NCBI GenBank assembly: GCA_964421495.1
Contig: CAYQXO010000005.1
Location: 1 to 53,685 of the forward strand
Direction of reading: 5' to 3'
DNA from: CAJXOW01 sp964421495
GTDB taxonomy: Bacteria > Bacteroidota > Rhodothermia > Balneolales > Balneolaceae
DNA: 53,685 nucleotides
A program made the translations under genes and the position numbers. A model generated the notes under the pieces. The model had not been told where the DNA came from. It did not search any database and saw only the letters and a program-made list of their open reading frames with translations. Below are positions 1 to 9,179 of this stretch, one piece after another (within the stretch, counting starts at the first letter, position 1; each line of letters opens with the position of its first letter).

Positions 1-10
1 ACCTCAAACC

Positions 11-58
11 GGACTTTCTTTCGTTACGATCCGGAAAGTCCGACAGTCTCCTAGGGGT
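11..58. repeat. Copy of a short dispersed repeat with a small hairpin
   Basis: Positions 11-18 and 34-41 are complementary (GGACTTTC / GAAAGTCC), and the segment from 28 on (GATCCGGAAAGTCCGAC...) recurs with changes at 20711-20740 and 22816-22842. All three copies are intergenic. No coding potential was recognised in the first 150 bases. The function is unknown. Confidence 0.4.
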
Positions 59-149
59 CGGGTTCGCTCGTCAAGTCGAGACTGCGTCGCCAACTTTATC
101 TATTGGATCGGAAAGGGAAGGAAAACTTACAGTTTGGGCAAACATATAT

Positions 150-180
150 AAAAAAAACGGGAAGAGTGGGGCTCTTCCCG
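150..180 (-). terminator. Intrinsic terminator after dapD
   Basis: A perfect 9-bp stem (CGGGAAGAG at 158-166, CTCTTCCCG at 172-180) with a 5-nt loop is followed, on the minus strand, by a run of at least seven T. It lies 27 bases past the dapD stop and should end the asd-dapD transcript. Confidence 0.85.
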
Positions 181-206
181 CCTGTCTGGAAAATATGGAA
201 AGGTGT

Positions 207-1043
207 TTACCGGAGAAGTTCTTCGAGGTTTGTGGCTTCATCGGTGCTTTCGTCGCGATACTTGATAATAACCGGGGTTTGCAGGGAAAGTTGCTGTTGT
301 TCGGCATAACTGTTTCCCCGGATAGGGCGCGAGCCGGGTACGACTACCGCGTTTGAGGGAATGGTCAGGGGTTCTTCCTTGCCGCCCTTGTAAATCGTCT
401 CCTCGACGATATCGTACACGGGTGTGGCACGCGTAAGCACAACGCCGGCCCCTATAACGGCTCCCTCGCGCACCTGGGTACCTTCGTAGATGCCGGTATT
501 GCCGCCGATGAGGCAGTTTTCCTCAATAATAACCGGCAGTGCTCCCACGGGTTCGAGGACTCCGCCGAGTTGCGCGGAAGCGCTGAGGTGTACGTTCTTG
601 CCCACCTGGGCGCAACTGCCTACCAGCGCATGGGAATCGATCATGGTTCCGTCGTCCACGTATCCTCCCGCATTTACATACATGGGAGGCATCATGGTAA
701 CGTCGCTTCCGATATAGGCTCCCGTTCGAACGGTGGAACCGCCGGGCACGATACGTATGTTTTTGCCGGTACCGTCAACCTGCTGGGTGGGATAGGTTTC
801 CTTGTCAAAAAACTTGAAGGAACCTTCCTGGTCATAGGCAATATTCTCACCAAACTTGAAACCAAGCAGGATCCCCTGCTTTACCCAGTGATTAACCTTC
901 CACTGCTCGCCTTTTTTTTCGGCAGCGCGAATTTCTCCTTTTTCGAGGGATTGTATAAACTGATCAAAAAGTTGATCAAAATTCTTCGGTTTTTCATCGG
1001 GACTCGCGTCCGCAATCTCTTCAATTTTGCTTTGTAACTCCAT
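207..1043 (-). CDS. dapD: 2,3,4,5-tetrahydropyridine-2,6-dicarboxylate N-succinyltransferase
   Basis: DapD transfers a succinyl group from succinyl-CoA to tetrahydrodipicolinate in the succinylase branch of lysine and meso-diaminopimelate synthesis, in the cytoplasm. The 278-residue protein has the usual family length. It has a helical N-terminal domain, then a left-handed beta-helix of hexapeptide repeats from about residue 100 (IVPGGSTVRTGAYIG, then MMPPMYVNAGGYVDDGTMID), which is the diagnostic DapD core. The start is an ATG with a weak ribosome binding site. It lies 58 bases downstream of asd, the enzyme that feeds the same pathway, and is followed by a strong terminator, so the two genes probably form one operon. 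Confidence 0.95.
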   Translation of the reverse strand: MELQSKIEEIADASPDEKPKNFDQLFDQFIQSLEKGEIRAAEKKGEQWKVNHWVKQGILLGFKFGENIAYDQEGSFKFFDKETYPTQQVDGTGKNIRIVPGGSTVRTGAYIGSDVTMMPPMYVNAGGYVDDGTMIDSHALVGSCAQVGKNVHLSASAQLGGVLEPVGALPVIIEENCLIGGNTGIYEGTQVREGAVIGAGVVLTRATPVYDIVEETIYKGGKEEPLTIPSNAVVVPGSRPIRGNSYAEQQQLSLQTPVIIKYRDESTDEATNLEELLR

Positions 1044-1101
1044 ATAAACCAGGTTGGGTATTTTTTTGAATAATGATTCGAATTAATGTTGGGTATTTAT
1101 C

Positions 1102-2169
1102 TCAAGATCGGCTTAGGTATCCTTTTTGAACCAACAGTTCGGCATTTAGTATAGCTCCGCCTGCGGCTCCGCGGATCGTGTTGTGAGCCATGGCCACGAA
1201 GGAGATGTCGAAAACCTTTGAATTTCGCAGCCGACCCATTCCCAACTGCATTCCAGTATCGGCCGTTGCGTGCAGGCGCGGTTGCGGGAAATAATCGTTG
1301 TCAAATAGCTTGACAGGTTGATCCGGGGCACTGGGCAAGTCCAGCTCCGCTATCGGGCTCTTCCAGTTCCGGATCGCTTGTTTGACCTCCTCAATGTCCG
1401 AAGAATAGTCCGATAATTTTGCGGTGACCGACAACAAGTGTCCGTCGATCGTGGGAACCCGGGTTGCCGTGGCATGAATGGGAAATTTGGCATAGTCTAT
1501 ACTGTTCGCTTCATTGATTTTGCCCAGCAGCTTGAGGGGCTCAATATGAATTTTGTCCTCTTCGCCATCGATATAGGGGACCACGTTGCCGAGTATATCC
1601 AGACTCGGCACTCCCGGGTAGCCGCCTCCCGAAACGGCCTGCAAGGAAGTTAGGTTGACCGCGTCTATCCCGAAGTGTTCATAAATAGGTTTGAGCGCCA
1701 TGGCCAGGGGGATACAGACGCAATTGGGATTCGTTACGATCCAGCCGCTGTGATCGTCGGTAAAGGTTTGGGAGCGTATTAAACGTATATGTTCCGGATT
1801 GATTTCCGGAATAAGCAGGGGTACGGTGTCTTCCATCCGATAATTCTTGGCATTGGAAATGACGGGAATGCCGGCACTGGCGAAATCCTGTTCGATTTCC
1901 GAGGCGACGGATGAGTCGAGACCGGAAAATACAAAGTCGACCTCGCCGAATACGTCAGGCGTACACCGATTGATAGTCAGTTCGCCCATATCTTCAGGCA
2001 GCGGGATATCCTCAATCCATTTAACCGCATTTCGGTACTTTTGATCGGCTGATCGTTCGGAGGCGCCCAACTTCTGAACGTTGAACCAGGGATGGTTTTG
2101 TAAAAGTCGCACAAATTTTTGTCCGACGGCACCGGTAGCTCCAAGAATGCCGACATTAAAATTATTCAT
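1102..2169 (-). CDS. asd: Aspartate-semialdehyde dehydrogenase, archaeal/fungal-like type
   Basis: It reduces aspartyl-4-phosphate to aspartate semialdehyde with NADPH, the branch point to lysine, methionine and threonine. The NADP-binding GATGAVG is near the N-terminus, the catalytic cysteine is in NPNCVCIP (about residue 150) and the catalytic histidine probably falls in AHNTIRGAAGG near the C-terminus. The SGGGYPGVPSLDILGNVVPY stretch resembles the long archaeal and fungal enzymes more than E. coli Asd. I start at the ATG at 2169 (MNNFNVG, 355 residues); a TTG four codons upstream is possible but unneeded. It is first in an operon with dapD. Confidence 0.93.
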   Translation of the reverse strand: MNNFNVGILGATGAVGQKFVRLLQNHPWFNVQKLGASERSADQKYRNAVKWIEDIPLPEDMGELTINRCTPDVFGEVDFVFSGLDSSVASEIEQDFASAGIPVISNAKNYRMEDTVPLLIPEINPEHIRLIRSQTFTDDHSGWIVTNPNCVCIPLAMALKPIYEHFGIDAVNLTSLQAVSGGGYPGVPSLDILGNVVPYIDGEEDKIHIEPLKLLGKINEANSIDYAKFPIHATATRVPTIDGHLLSVTAKLSDYSSDIEEVKQAIRNWKSPIAELDLPSAPDQPVKLFDNDYFPQPRLHATADTGMQLGMGRLRNSKVFDISFVAMAHNTIRGAAGGAILNAELLVQKGYLSRS

Positions 2170-2395
2170 AATATCTACCAAATGATTTCATTAATTTTAA
2201 AAAAGGTGTTTCAGGATGTGGAGGAGAGGTTAATGCCGGTGTCTGACCTCGTTTAGCATTCAGCGGCCTCCACAGTATAAGTCAACGAGGATTAACTGAT
2301 TACGCATTGAATAGAATAACCTGCAGGCCGGGCTTTTATTCTTCACAAGTTTACGGAATTCAAGTACCGTAGAATATATCAAAAAAACAGAAAAA

Positions 2396-2424
2396 TTGAA
2401 CCTCGATTGGTAAAAGACTATACT
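2396..2424 (+). promoter_or_regulatory. Putative sigma-70-like promoter for glyS
   Basis: TTGAAC (2396-2401) and TATACT (2419-2424) are separated by 17 bases, about 60 bases before the glyS ATG. The match to TTGACA/TATAAT is good but not perfect, and the group may use a modified primary sigma factor. This is the best signal in the 314-base divergent gap between asd and glyS; nothing else in that gap stands out. Confidence 0.45.
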
Positions 2425-2483
2425 TACCCTCTGTTATTTAAGTTGTACTGAGGAAACAAATAATGCATAAATAATTCAACTTC

Positions 2484-3941
2484 ATGTCGGATTTACAAAG
2501 CCTGGACAAGATCGTTTCATTGTCGAAATCACGTGGATTTATATTTCAGTCGTCTGAAATTTACGGGGGACTCGGAGCGGTGTATGATTACGGTCCTCTT
2601 GGCGTCGAGCTTAAGCGTAACCTCGAGGACCTCTGGTGGGAGTCCATGACTCGCCGGCATGATAATATCGTGGGACTTGATTCGGCGATTTTCATGCATC
2701 CGCGGGTTTGGGAGGCGAGTGGACATGTGGAGAGTTTTAATGATCCGATGATCGATGACAAGCAGTCCAACAAGCGGTATCGGGCCGATATGGTGATTGA
2801 GAAGCATATTAAAAAGCTTTATGGGGACGGCAAGGAAGAGCGGGCCCGCGAAGTGCAGCAGCGTCTCGATGAAGCCGGAAGCAATAAAGGCCTCTGTGAG
2901 GATCTGTACGATATTATTATGGATGAAGAGATCCGGGCGCCCGATTCCGGGGCTTTTGAGTGGACCGAGGTCCGCCAATTTAACCTGATGTTTAAAACCC
3001 AGTTCGGGGCGGTGTCGTCTGACGATGATGACGGCGTTTTCCTGCGACCGGAGACGGCCCAGGGCATCTTTATAAATTACCGGAACGTGATGGATTCCGC
3101 ACGCCAGCAGATTCCGTTCGGCATTGCGCAGACGGGGCGCGCTTTTCGAAATGAGGTGGTTGCCCGGCAATTTGTATTTCGCATGCGCGAATTCCAGCAA
3201 ATGGAGATGGAGTATTTCGTCAAGCCGGGTAATGACGAGGAAATGTATGAACACTGGAAAGAAGAGCGATTTAACTGGCATAAGTCGATCGGAATTCGTC
3301 CCGGGAATTTAAAATTGGTGCCCCATTCCGAGGATAAACTGGCGCATTATGCTGAAGCGGCGGCGGATGTAGAATATAAATTCCCAATCGGGTGGCAGGA
3401 GATAGAAGGAATCCACAACCGGACGGATTATGATCTGAGCAGGCACCAGGAGTATTCGGGTAAGAAAATGGAATACTTTGATCAGCAGGCGGAAGAAAGA
3501 TATACGCCGTACGTGGTAGAGACGTCCGTGGGACTCGATCGCTGTTTCCTCATGGTGCTGTGCGATGCTTATCGAGAGGAGGAAGTCGACGGGGAAGAGC
3601 GGACGGTCCTCAAGATGGATCCCCGTCTGGCTCCCGTAACCGTCGGGGTCTTCCCGTTGATTAAAAAGCCCAAACTGCAGGAACTGGCCGAAAAAATCAC
3701 CCGGGACTTGAAACAGGACTACAGCGTCATGTATGATGAAAAAGGGTCGATCGGAAAACGCTATCGCCGATTGGATGAGGCCGGCACTCCTTTCTGCATC
3801 ACGGTCGATTTTGACGGCGTTGAGTCGCAGGGAGAGGATACGGTTACCATACGATACCGGGACGACATGACCCAGGATCGCGTCCCCGTTAGCCGTCTTC
3901 GAGAAGTAATCGAGGACAAGCTGGACGAATGGGAACCCTGA
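2484..3941 (+). CDS. glyS: Glycine--tRNA ligase (single-chain, alpha2 type)
   Basis: This class II synthetase charges tRNA-Gly. The 485-residue protein is the eukaryote-like homodimeric form rather than the bacterial alpha2-beta2 form. It opens with the region around YDYGPLGVELKRN and carries LRPETAQGIFINYRN and the arginine-rich motif 2 (GRAFRNEV). Motif 3 is ETSVGLDRCF. A C-terminal anticodon-binding domain begins near LAPVTVGVFPL (about residue 380). The gene is monocistronic, preceded by a plausible promoter and followed by a hairpin terminator shared with the convergent sodC. Confidence 0.95.
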   Translation: MSDLQSLDKIVSLSKSRGFIFQSSEIYGGLGAVYDYGPLGVELKRNLEDLWWESMTRRHDNIVGLDSAIFMHPRVWEASGHVESFNDPMIDDKQSNKRYRADMVIEKHIKKLYGDGKEERAREVQQRLDEAGSNKGLCEDLYDIIMDEEIRAPDSGAFEWTEVRQFNLMFKTQFGAVSSDDDDGVFLRPETAQGIFINYRNVMDSARQQIPFGIAQTGRAFRNEVVARQFVFRMREFQQMEMEYFVKPGNDEEMYEHWKEERFNWHKSIGIRPGNLKLVPHSEDKLAHYAEAAADVEYKFPIGWQEIEGIHNRTDYDLSRHQEYSGKKMEYFDQQAEERYTPYVVETSVGLDRCFLMVLCDAYREEEVDGEERTVLKMDPRLAPVTVGVFPLIKKPKLQELAEKITRDLKQDYSVMYDEKGSIGKRYRRLDEAGTPFCITVDFDGVESQGEDTVTIRYRDDMTQDRVPVSRLREVIEDKLDEWEP

Positions 3942-3965
3942 TTCCTATATCCAATATCAGGAGTT

Positions 3966-4005
3966 AAACAACAGAAGGTCGGGATAATCCGGCCTTCTGT
4001 TGTTT
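3966..4005. terminator. Bidirectional hairpin terminator between glyS and sodC
   Basis: AAACAACAGAAGG (3966-3978) pairs perfectly with CCTTCTGTTGTTT (3993-4005), with partial pairing inside the loop. It sits between two convergent stop codons. Both sides end in T-rich sequence but without a long T run, so efficiency is uncertain. Confidence 0.75.
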
Positions 4006-4018
4006 GAGTAAGCAACGT

Positions 4019-4624
4019 CTACATTTTATCTCCTTTGGCAGTATCGGATTTCGTCGAGTTGATTCCAATTATCCCGCATCCGATGCGGGAGCCGGCGTCG
4101 CCGGAAGGCTGTGATTCGAAGTCATCCTCGCCGGCATGAAGAACTACGGCGTGGCCGACAACACTGTGCTTTCCGTTTAACTTGATTATATTATCGGTAT
4201 AGGTTAGTTCTCCCAGACCGTCAGATCCGACCGGTATATTACCCATATCACCGACATGACGTTGATCGGCGGTGGGCGCTCCGTGAGATTGATCCGTGGG
4301 ATTGTAGTGTCCACCGGCCGAGGCAAAACTCTCCCGGTCCGAACAGTTTCCATGCTGGTGGATATGAAAGCCGTGCTTGCCTGATGAGAGGTTTTCCAAC
4401 TCCGCTTGTACCTCCGTACCGTCATCTGTTTTGGTAAAGGTGACGGCTCCCGAGATATCCTCACCTTCTACCGCATGAATGGTTGCAACGGCTTCGGTTA
4501 CTTTGGGCCCTTTGTCCACTTTTTTCTTTTTTTGTTTATCTTCCTGTTGGGCGCAACCAAATACAAGTAGTGTGCCAAGTATGATGCCGATACTTCCCGA
4601 TGCAAAACGATTTAAATGTAGCAT
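4019..4624 (-). CDS. sodC: Cu/Zn superoxide dismutase, lipoprotein
   Basis: It dismutates superoxide outside the cytoplasm. I start at the ATG at 4624 because a GGAGGT Shine-Dalgarno lies 6 bases upstream; the longer frame to 4696 would bury the signal peptide. The 201-residue protein begins with a lipoprotein signal ending in LVFGC, so it is probably anchored in the periplasm or outer membrane, followed by a lysine-rich linker. The SodC domain has the copper-ligand motif GFHIHQHGNC, the zinc loop around SAGGHYNP and the C-terminal GDAGSRIGCGIIG with the disulfide cysteine and active-site arginine. All metal-ligand motifs appear intact. Confidence 0.93.
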   Translation of the reverse strand: MLHLNRFASGSIGIILGTLLVFGCAQQEDKQKKKKVDKGPKVTEAVATIHAVEGEDISGAVTFTKTDDGTEVQAELENLSSGKHGFHIHQHGNCSDRESFASAGGHYNPTDQSHGAPTADQRHVGDMGNIPVGSDGLGELTYTDNIIKLNGKHSVVGHAVVLHAGEDDFESQPSGDAGSRIGCGIIGINSTKSDTAKGDKM

Positions 4625-4710
4625 GCTGGTGACCTCCATTTTTATTTTTAATTCCTGCCATCTCACTATTCTAAACAAGAAAATGAGATTGGTCATTCAG
4701 TATTTTCTTA

Positions 4711-5625
4711 TTACCGAATCCGGGAATGGCTCTGAGTCAAGTAATGGGCCCAGTATCCCTTCCACGATCCATAGTGGGAAGAGAGTTCCTGAATCTGATC
4801 CTTGCTGATATCGTAATGAGTGCCGTACGTTTTTTCAACGGCGTGAACCAGGGTGGAGTCGCCGTAATGTATTTCATTCAATCTACCCAGCCCATAATTA
4901 AGAATAAATACGGCGCTACCCTGATCGATGCCGTCGAGTTGCAAAAGTTCATCTTTCAATTCGTCGTTCGACATCTCCTGCAGAGTGTCAAGAGAATGGA
5001 AATCGGCAAAGAAAGATGCCAGCTGGTGAATGCGGTCTCGAATTCGCTCCTGCGGAAAGGCCATATCCAGTTCGTCATCCGGGGCCCCCAGTACGTCGTG
5101 GGGCTCGGGAAAGGCACGATAGTTAATCCCGTTTATATTGATCATCGCCCCCATCCGCTTTTGCAGTAATTTTTTACTGTTAACAGCTTCCGTTAAGGTT
5201 AAATTGCTACTTAAAAGTTGCCATACCGCCGCTTCAAAAACACTGAGGAATTTAACCATGTGATGTCCGTATAGCGTATTTACGAGGGGTTTGAACATGT
5301 CATCCTCGCGGGCGAGTTCGTAGAAAGTTTCCAACGGATCATCGACGCCGAGATAAAAGCGAACTTTTTGAATAGCGATTTCCAACTCCCGGTCTTTCAA
5401 TTGGTTTGCGGATATGATAGTGACCCGGAGCCTTGGATCGTCCACATTCCCCCTGTTCAGAATCTGCATTCCATATGTTTTGTTTGCTATGCGAAACGCT
5501 TTGATTAACTGACCCTCGTCGATGTTATGATCGTTTTGCGAGGCCGGAAACGAGCGGATATAGGATAAACATTCGTCAAAACTAAAGGGAGCCTCGGGTA
5601 TGATCTTTCCAGTACGTAGATCCAA
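4711..5625 (-). CDS. Probable AlkA-like DNA-3-methyladenine glycosylase (HhH-GPD)
   Basis: The 304-residue protein looks like an AlkA-type base-excision glycosylase. A divergent N-terminal domain is followed by a helical HhH-GPD fold in the C-terminal 200 residues. The hairpin reads LLQLDGIDQGSAVFILNYG (about residues 225-243), and an aspartate in HYGDSTL about 14 residues later sits where the catalytic Asp is expected. In AlkA the hairpin is more typically LPGIGPWTA, so this one is divergent. The frame begins with TTG; no ATG precedes the conserved region before residue 53. Substrate range cannot be read from sequence. It stands alone between sodC and the ABC-F gene. Confidence 0.7.
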   Translation of the reverse strand: MDLRTGKIIPEAPFSFDECLSYIRSFPASQNDHNIDEGQLIKAFRIANKTYGMQILNRGNVDDPRLRVTIISANQLKDRELEIAIQKVRFYLGVDDPLETFYELAREDDMFKPLVNTLYGHHMVKFLSVFEAAVWQLLSSNLTLTEAVNSKKLLQKRMGAMININGINYRAFPEPHDVLGAPDDELDMAFPQERIRDRIHQLASFFADFHSLDTLQEMSNDELKDELLQLDGIDQGSAVFILNYGLGRLNEIHYGDSTLVHAVEKTYGTHYDISKDQIQELSSHYGSWKGYWAHYLTQSHSRIR

Positions 5626-5763
5626 AATGAGTCGGCTGAATAAATTGCGGTTATGTATGGATACTCTCTAAAATAAACAAGCAGTGGTTTTGTGAAAGTG
5701 CGAGGGACTCCTGAATTTATATAGCAATAAAAAAGAAGCTTTTAAAGCAAGAAATTACGCTGA

Positions 5764-7764
5764 TCAAGGGGGATTGCCTGCATTGGATCGGGAATAAAGC
5801 TCCTCGATCTCGCTGATTTTTTCCGCAATGGATTCCCACTGACTATACGCTTTGTTTAATTGTTCCTTGAGATCGTCGTATTCGCGGGAGACTTCTTGAA
5901 CTTGCTCCGGATCATCATAGAAATCGTTTTCCTGCATCAGCGACTCGATTTCCTCCTTGCGTCGTTCCATCTCTTCAATACGGTCCTCGATCGGTTCCAG
6001 CTTTTGCTTATAGGGTTTTATTTTCCGATGCCGCTCGTTTCTTCGCTCGGCATCCCGCCGTTTCTGTTCCTTGCGGGAGAGAGATTGTTTATCTTTGTCT
6101 TTTGATGGGTCCGGAGCGGATGACGGGGACGAATCCGCTGACAGGTCAGGCTGCGATTCGATGGATTTACGATCCATGTACTCGGAGATGTTTCCGAGGT
6201 ATGTTTTCAGCGATTCGTTTTTAACTTCCAGTACCTGGTTTACGAGCGGATCCAGGAAATCCCGATCGTGCGAGACGATAATAAATGTGCCGGAATAGTC
6301 TTTTAAAGCCTGTTGGAGAATGGTTTTGGACTGCATATCCAGGTGATTGGTGGGCTCGTCCATAATCAAAAAGTTTGATGGGCGAACCAACATCCGGGCA
6401 AGCGCCAGCCGACTTTTTTCTCCGCCCGACAACACCGATACTTTTTTGAAAACGTCGTCGCCCTGGAACAGAAAACATCCCAGGATGGTCCGTAGATAGG
6501 TTTCCGACTTGGTTCCCGAGGCTTTTTGCATGATTTCGATCACCTGCTTGTCGGGATCCATCTCCTCGGCCTGGTGCTGGGCGTAGTAGGAGGGAGTGAC
6601 ATTGTAGCCGGGTTCCCTTTTGCCGTTGTCAATGGATTCCAGTCCCGCCAGAATGCGAATTAACGTGGATTTGCCGGCGCCGTTGGGACCGACGACGGCC
6701 AATTGATCGCCGCGATTGATGCGCAGGGATACGTCGTCTAGCACGGGAACCTCATCATACGATTTCGATACCTCCTCGAGTTCCATCACGATAGCGCCAC
6801 TCCGTTCGGGTTCGGGAAACTCGAAGGCGATCTCGTCCTGCTCGTCCTGCAATTCGATCTCCTCCATCTTTTCCAGCTTCTTGATGCGGCTTTGTACCAG
6901 GCTGGCTTTCTCGGAGTTATAGCGGAATTTGTCGATGAATGCCTGGATCTCCTTGATGCGCTTTTGCTGATTTTTGTATTCACGCCGCAACTGCTCCTGG
7001 TGCAACTGCCATTTTTTAACGTAAAAACTGTAGTTTCCCTCGTACGTGTCGAGCGAACCGTTATCGAGGGCAAAGGTGCGGTTGGTAATTTCATCAAGGA
7101 ATTTCCGATCGTGTGAAACCAGCACGACTGCCCCCTCGTACTCCTTTAGAAACGACTCGATCCACTGCAACGATTCGATATCAAGATGATTCGTCGGTTC
7201 GTCAAGCAACAGAAGGGCAGGGCGACGCAGGAGTAATTTAGCCAGGGCTACGCGCATCAGCCAGCCACCGCTGAATTCACGAACGGGTCGGTCGAAATCG
7301 CAGTGGGTAAAGCCCAGTCCCGCCAAAACGCCCTCGATGCGGGACCGAATACTGTAGACGCCCGATTCCTCCACCTGGTGCTGCAGCTCCCCGTACTTTT
7401 TCAGGTTTTTCCGGTATTCATCGGTTCCCTCTTCGAGCTCGCTAAGTGTATGCTGTATTCGCTTGACACGGTCTTGTAATTCGAGCAGATCGTCGAAAAC
7501 ATGCTTGACCTCCTCATATAAACTTTCATCGGTGTCGGGCTCCACTCCGTCCTGGGGGAGATATCCCACTTCAACCCGGTCGGGTTTGGCGACGGACCCT
7601 TCGTCTGCTTGAATCCAGCCCGCGATGATTTTCAGAAGGGTTGACTTTCCGGCCCCGTTGGGACCCACCAGTCCAATGCGATCCCCCGGATTGATTACGG
7701 CATTGGCATCGTCAATCAGGGTGTGTCCCCCGAATCGTATGGTCAAATGTTCTAAGGCTACCAA
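5764..7764 (-). CDS. ABC-F family ATP-binding protein
   Basis: This soluble protein carries two ABC ATPase domains and no membrane segments. Such proteins bind the ribosomal E site and affect translation or antibiotic resistance. Both halves have GPNGAGKST Walker A motifs. The signatures are FSGGW in the first half and LSGGEKSR in the second, and each half has a DEPTNHLD Walker B. A charged inter-domain linker precedes the second domain. The C-terminal 110 or so residues are an acidic/basic coiled coil, as in Uup-like members. The 666-residue length fits. The start is TTG (MVALEHLTIRFGG). The exact subfamily (Uup, YfmR or other) is not assignable by eye. Confidence 0.9.
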   Translation of the reverse strand: MVALEHLTIRFGGHTLIDDANAVINPGDRIGLVGPNGAGKSTLLKIIAGWIQADEGSVAKPDRVEVGYLPQDGVEPDTDESLYEEVKHVFDDLLELQDRVKRIQHTLSELEEGTDEYRKNLKKYGELQHQVEESGVYSIRSRIEGVLAGLGFTHCDFDRPVREFSGGWLMRVALAKLLLRRPALLLLDEPTNHLDIESLQWIESFLKEYEGAVVLVSHDRKFLDEITNRTFALDNGSLDTYEGNYSFYVKKWQLHQEQLRREYKNQQKRIKEIQAFIDKFRYNSEKASLVQSRIKKLEKMEEIELQDEQDEIAFEFPEPERSGAIVMELEEVSKSYDEVPVLDDVSLRINRGDQLAVVGPNGAGKSTLIRILAGLESIDNGKREPGYNVTPSYYAQHQAEEMDPDKQVIEIMQKASGTKSETYLRTILGCFLFQGDDVFKKVSVLSGGEKSRLALARMLVRPSNFLIMDEPTNHLDMQSKTILQQALKDYSGTFIIVSHDRDFLDPLVNQVLEVKNESLKTYLGNISEYMDRKSIESQPDLSADSSPSSAPDPSKDKDKQSLSRKEQKRRDAERRNERHRKIKPYKQKLEPIEDRIEEMERRKEEIESLMQENDFYDDPEQVQEVSREYDDLKEQLNKAYSQWESIAEKISEIEELYSRSNAGNPP

Positions 7765-7912
7765 AAATAAATGGTTTTTGAGAATTTGAAACGTGAAGAC
7801 TGCGTAACAAACGGATAATATTGGGATGAATTATAGTATGCAACCGGGAATCACCTCCAAAATGCTTAGTAAGATTTTTAAAAGTTTATGAAAGTGCTAT
7901 CTTACGTGGCAT

Positions 7913-9007
7913 ATGTTTCTACTGTATCTTTATTTAGGCTTGGCAATCGGTGTTTCTTTTTTATGTTCTATCCTGGAGGCGGTACTGCTCTCCGTAAACC
8001 CTTCCTATATCGCTGTGTTGGAGAGAAAGGGACGGAAAAGTGCCTCCACCCTTCGCAATTTAAAGGATAATATTGATCGTCCCCTGTCGGCAATCCTCAG
8101 TTTGAATACGATTGCCCACACGATAGGTGCGGCGGGCGTCGGTGCCCAGGCGCAGGTCGTATTCGGGGAGGCGTATGTAACGATCACATCTATCGTTCTT
8201 ACCCTGCTTATTCTTGTACTTTCAGAAATAATTCCGAAAACGCTGGGCGCTACCTACTGGCGTATCCTGGCTCCCCTGGCGGCGACCCTTCTTCGCGGGA
8301 TGATCGTAATTTTGTATCCTTTTGTCGTGCTTTCCCGGGGCATTACGGTCCTGCTGGCACGGAAAGGGACCGAGAATCCCTCTATCAGTCGCGAGGAGAT
8401 AGGGGCGATGGCCGAACTTGGAGCCGAAGAGGGAGTGGTCGAGGAAGAGGAGTCACAGATATTCAAAAACCTGATTCGCTTCAGCTCGCTTCGAGTCAAA
8501 GACATTATGACGCCGCGCATCGTTGTGCTGGACTTTCATGAAGAAAAAACGGTGGGAGAGGTATTTGAGGAGATGGAGGAAATTCGTTTTTCGCGCCTCC
8601 CGGTCTACGGGGAAAATCGGGATGATGTGACCGGTTATGTGTTGAAGAATGATATGCTGATACAAGTGGCCCGGGACGATAAGGATGTCCAGTTGGAAGA
8701 ACTCAAAAGAGAAGTGCTGATTGTCCCTGAAATGCTGAGCCTCCGCGATCTGTTTGAGCGGTTGTTGGAGCGGCAGGAACATATAGCGGTGGCAGTGGAT
8801 GAGTATGGGGGAGTCTCGGGAGTGGTTTCCATGGAGGACGTGGTCGAAACCTTGCTCGGTATGGAGATTATGGATGAAGTGGATGCTATCGAGGATATGC
8901 AGAAGTTGGCGCGTCAACAGTGGATGAAGCGTGCCAAAAGGCTGGGAATTGTGGAGCCGGAGGAACTCGATGAAAAATACCTCAATCGCAATGACGACGA
9001 GGAATAA
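7913..9007 (+). CDS. CNNM/CorC-type membrane protein with CBS pair
   Basis: The N-terminal 140 residues contain the DUF21/CNNM transmembrane domain, with the conserved ILVLSEIIPKTLGA. An acidic segment (GAEEGVVEEEESQIF) leads into a two-CBS regulatory module (KDIMTPRIVV to about residue 325). Relatives are linked to magnesium or cobalt efflux and bind adenine nucleotides through the CBS domains. The C-terminal CorC/HlyC domain of many members is missing; the protein ends in a short acidic tail at 364 residues. It is divergent from the ABC-F gene and apparently monocistronic. Confidence 0.88.
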   Translation: MFLLYLYLGLAIGVSFLCSILEAVLLSVNPSYIAVLERKGRKSASTLRNLKDNIDRPLSAILSLNTIAHTIGAAGVGAQAQVVFGEAYVTITSIVLTLLILVLSEIIPKTLGATYWRILAPLAATLLRGMIVILYPFVVLSRGITVLLARKGTENPSISREEIGAMAELGAEEGVVEEEESQIFKNLIRFSSLRVKDIMTPRIVVLDFHEEKTVGEVFEEMEEIRFSRLPVYGENRDDVTGYVLKNDMLIQVARDDKDVQLEELKREVLIVPEMLSLRDLFERLLERQEHIAVAVDEYGGVSGVVSMEDVVETLLGMEIMDEVDAIEDMQKLARQQWMKRAKRLGIVEPEELDEKYLNRNDDEE

Positions 9008-9101
9008 TGGTGGCTTATTTACCAAACTCCCTTCTTCCTGAAGTCTGACTTAGAACATAGGCGGACAAAGCACCGTAATTCCTCATACCGATTTCACTAA
9101 C

Positions 9102-9149
9102 GTGGTCATCGCTCCACTCGGTACACTGACGCTTCGCTCTGTATAAACC
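9102..9149. repeat. Partial copy of the 29-bp repeat unit
   Basis: The 29 bases 9102-9130 (GTGGTCATCGCTCCACTCGG...) align with the units of the tandem array at 20795-20968, especially CGCTCCACTC, and a second, truncated unit follows (GCTTCGCTCTG at 9131-9141). It occupies the gap between the CNNM gene and the end of the convergent oxoprolinase gene. Confidence 0.5.
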
Positions 9150-9179
9150 AACATAAGCGGGCTGAGTACCGCAGATTAC

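Noticed and set aside
570..1037. Plus-strand open frame of 155 codons
   Set aside because: It lies opposite dapD, which has clear family motifs; the frame is a shadow.
2529..3281. Minus-strand open frame of 250 codons
   Set aside because: It is the complement of glyS, with no recognisable domain or start context.
4072..4090. Hairpin TCCCGCATC-C-GATGCGGGA as a terminator
   Set aside because: It lies within the conserved sodC coding motif SRIGCGIIG and has no T run.
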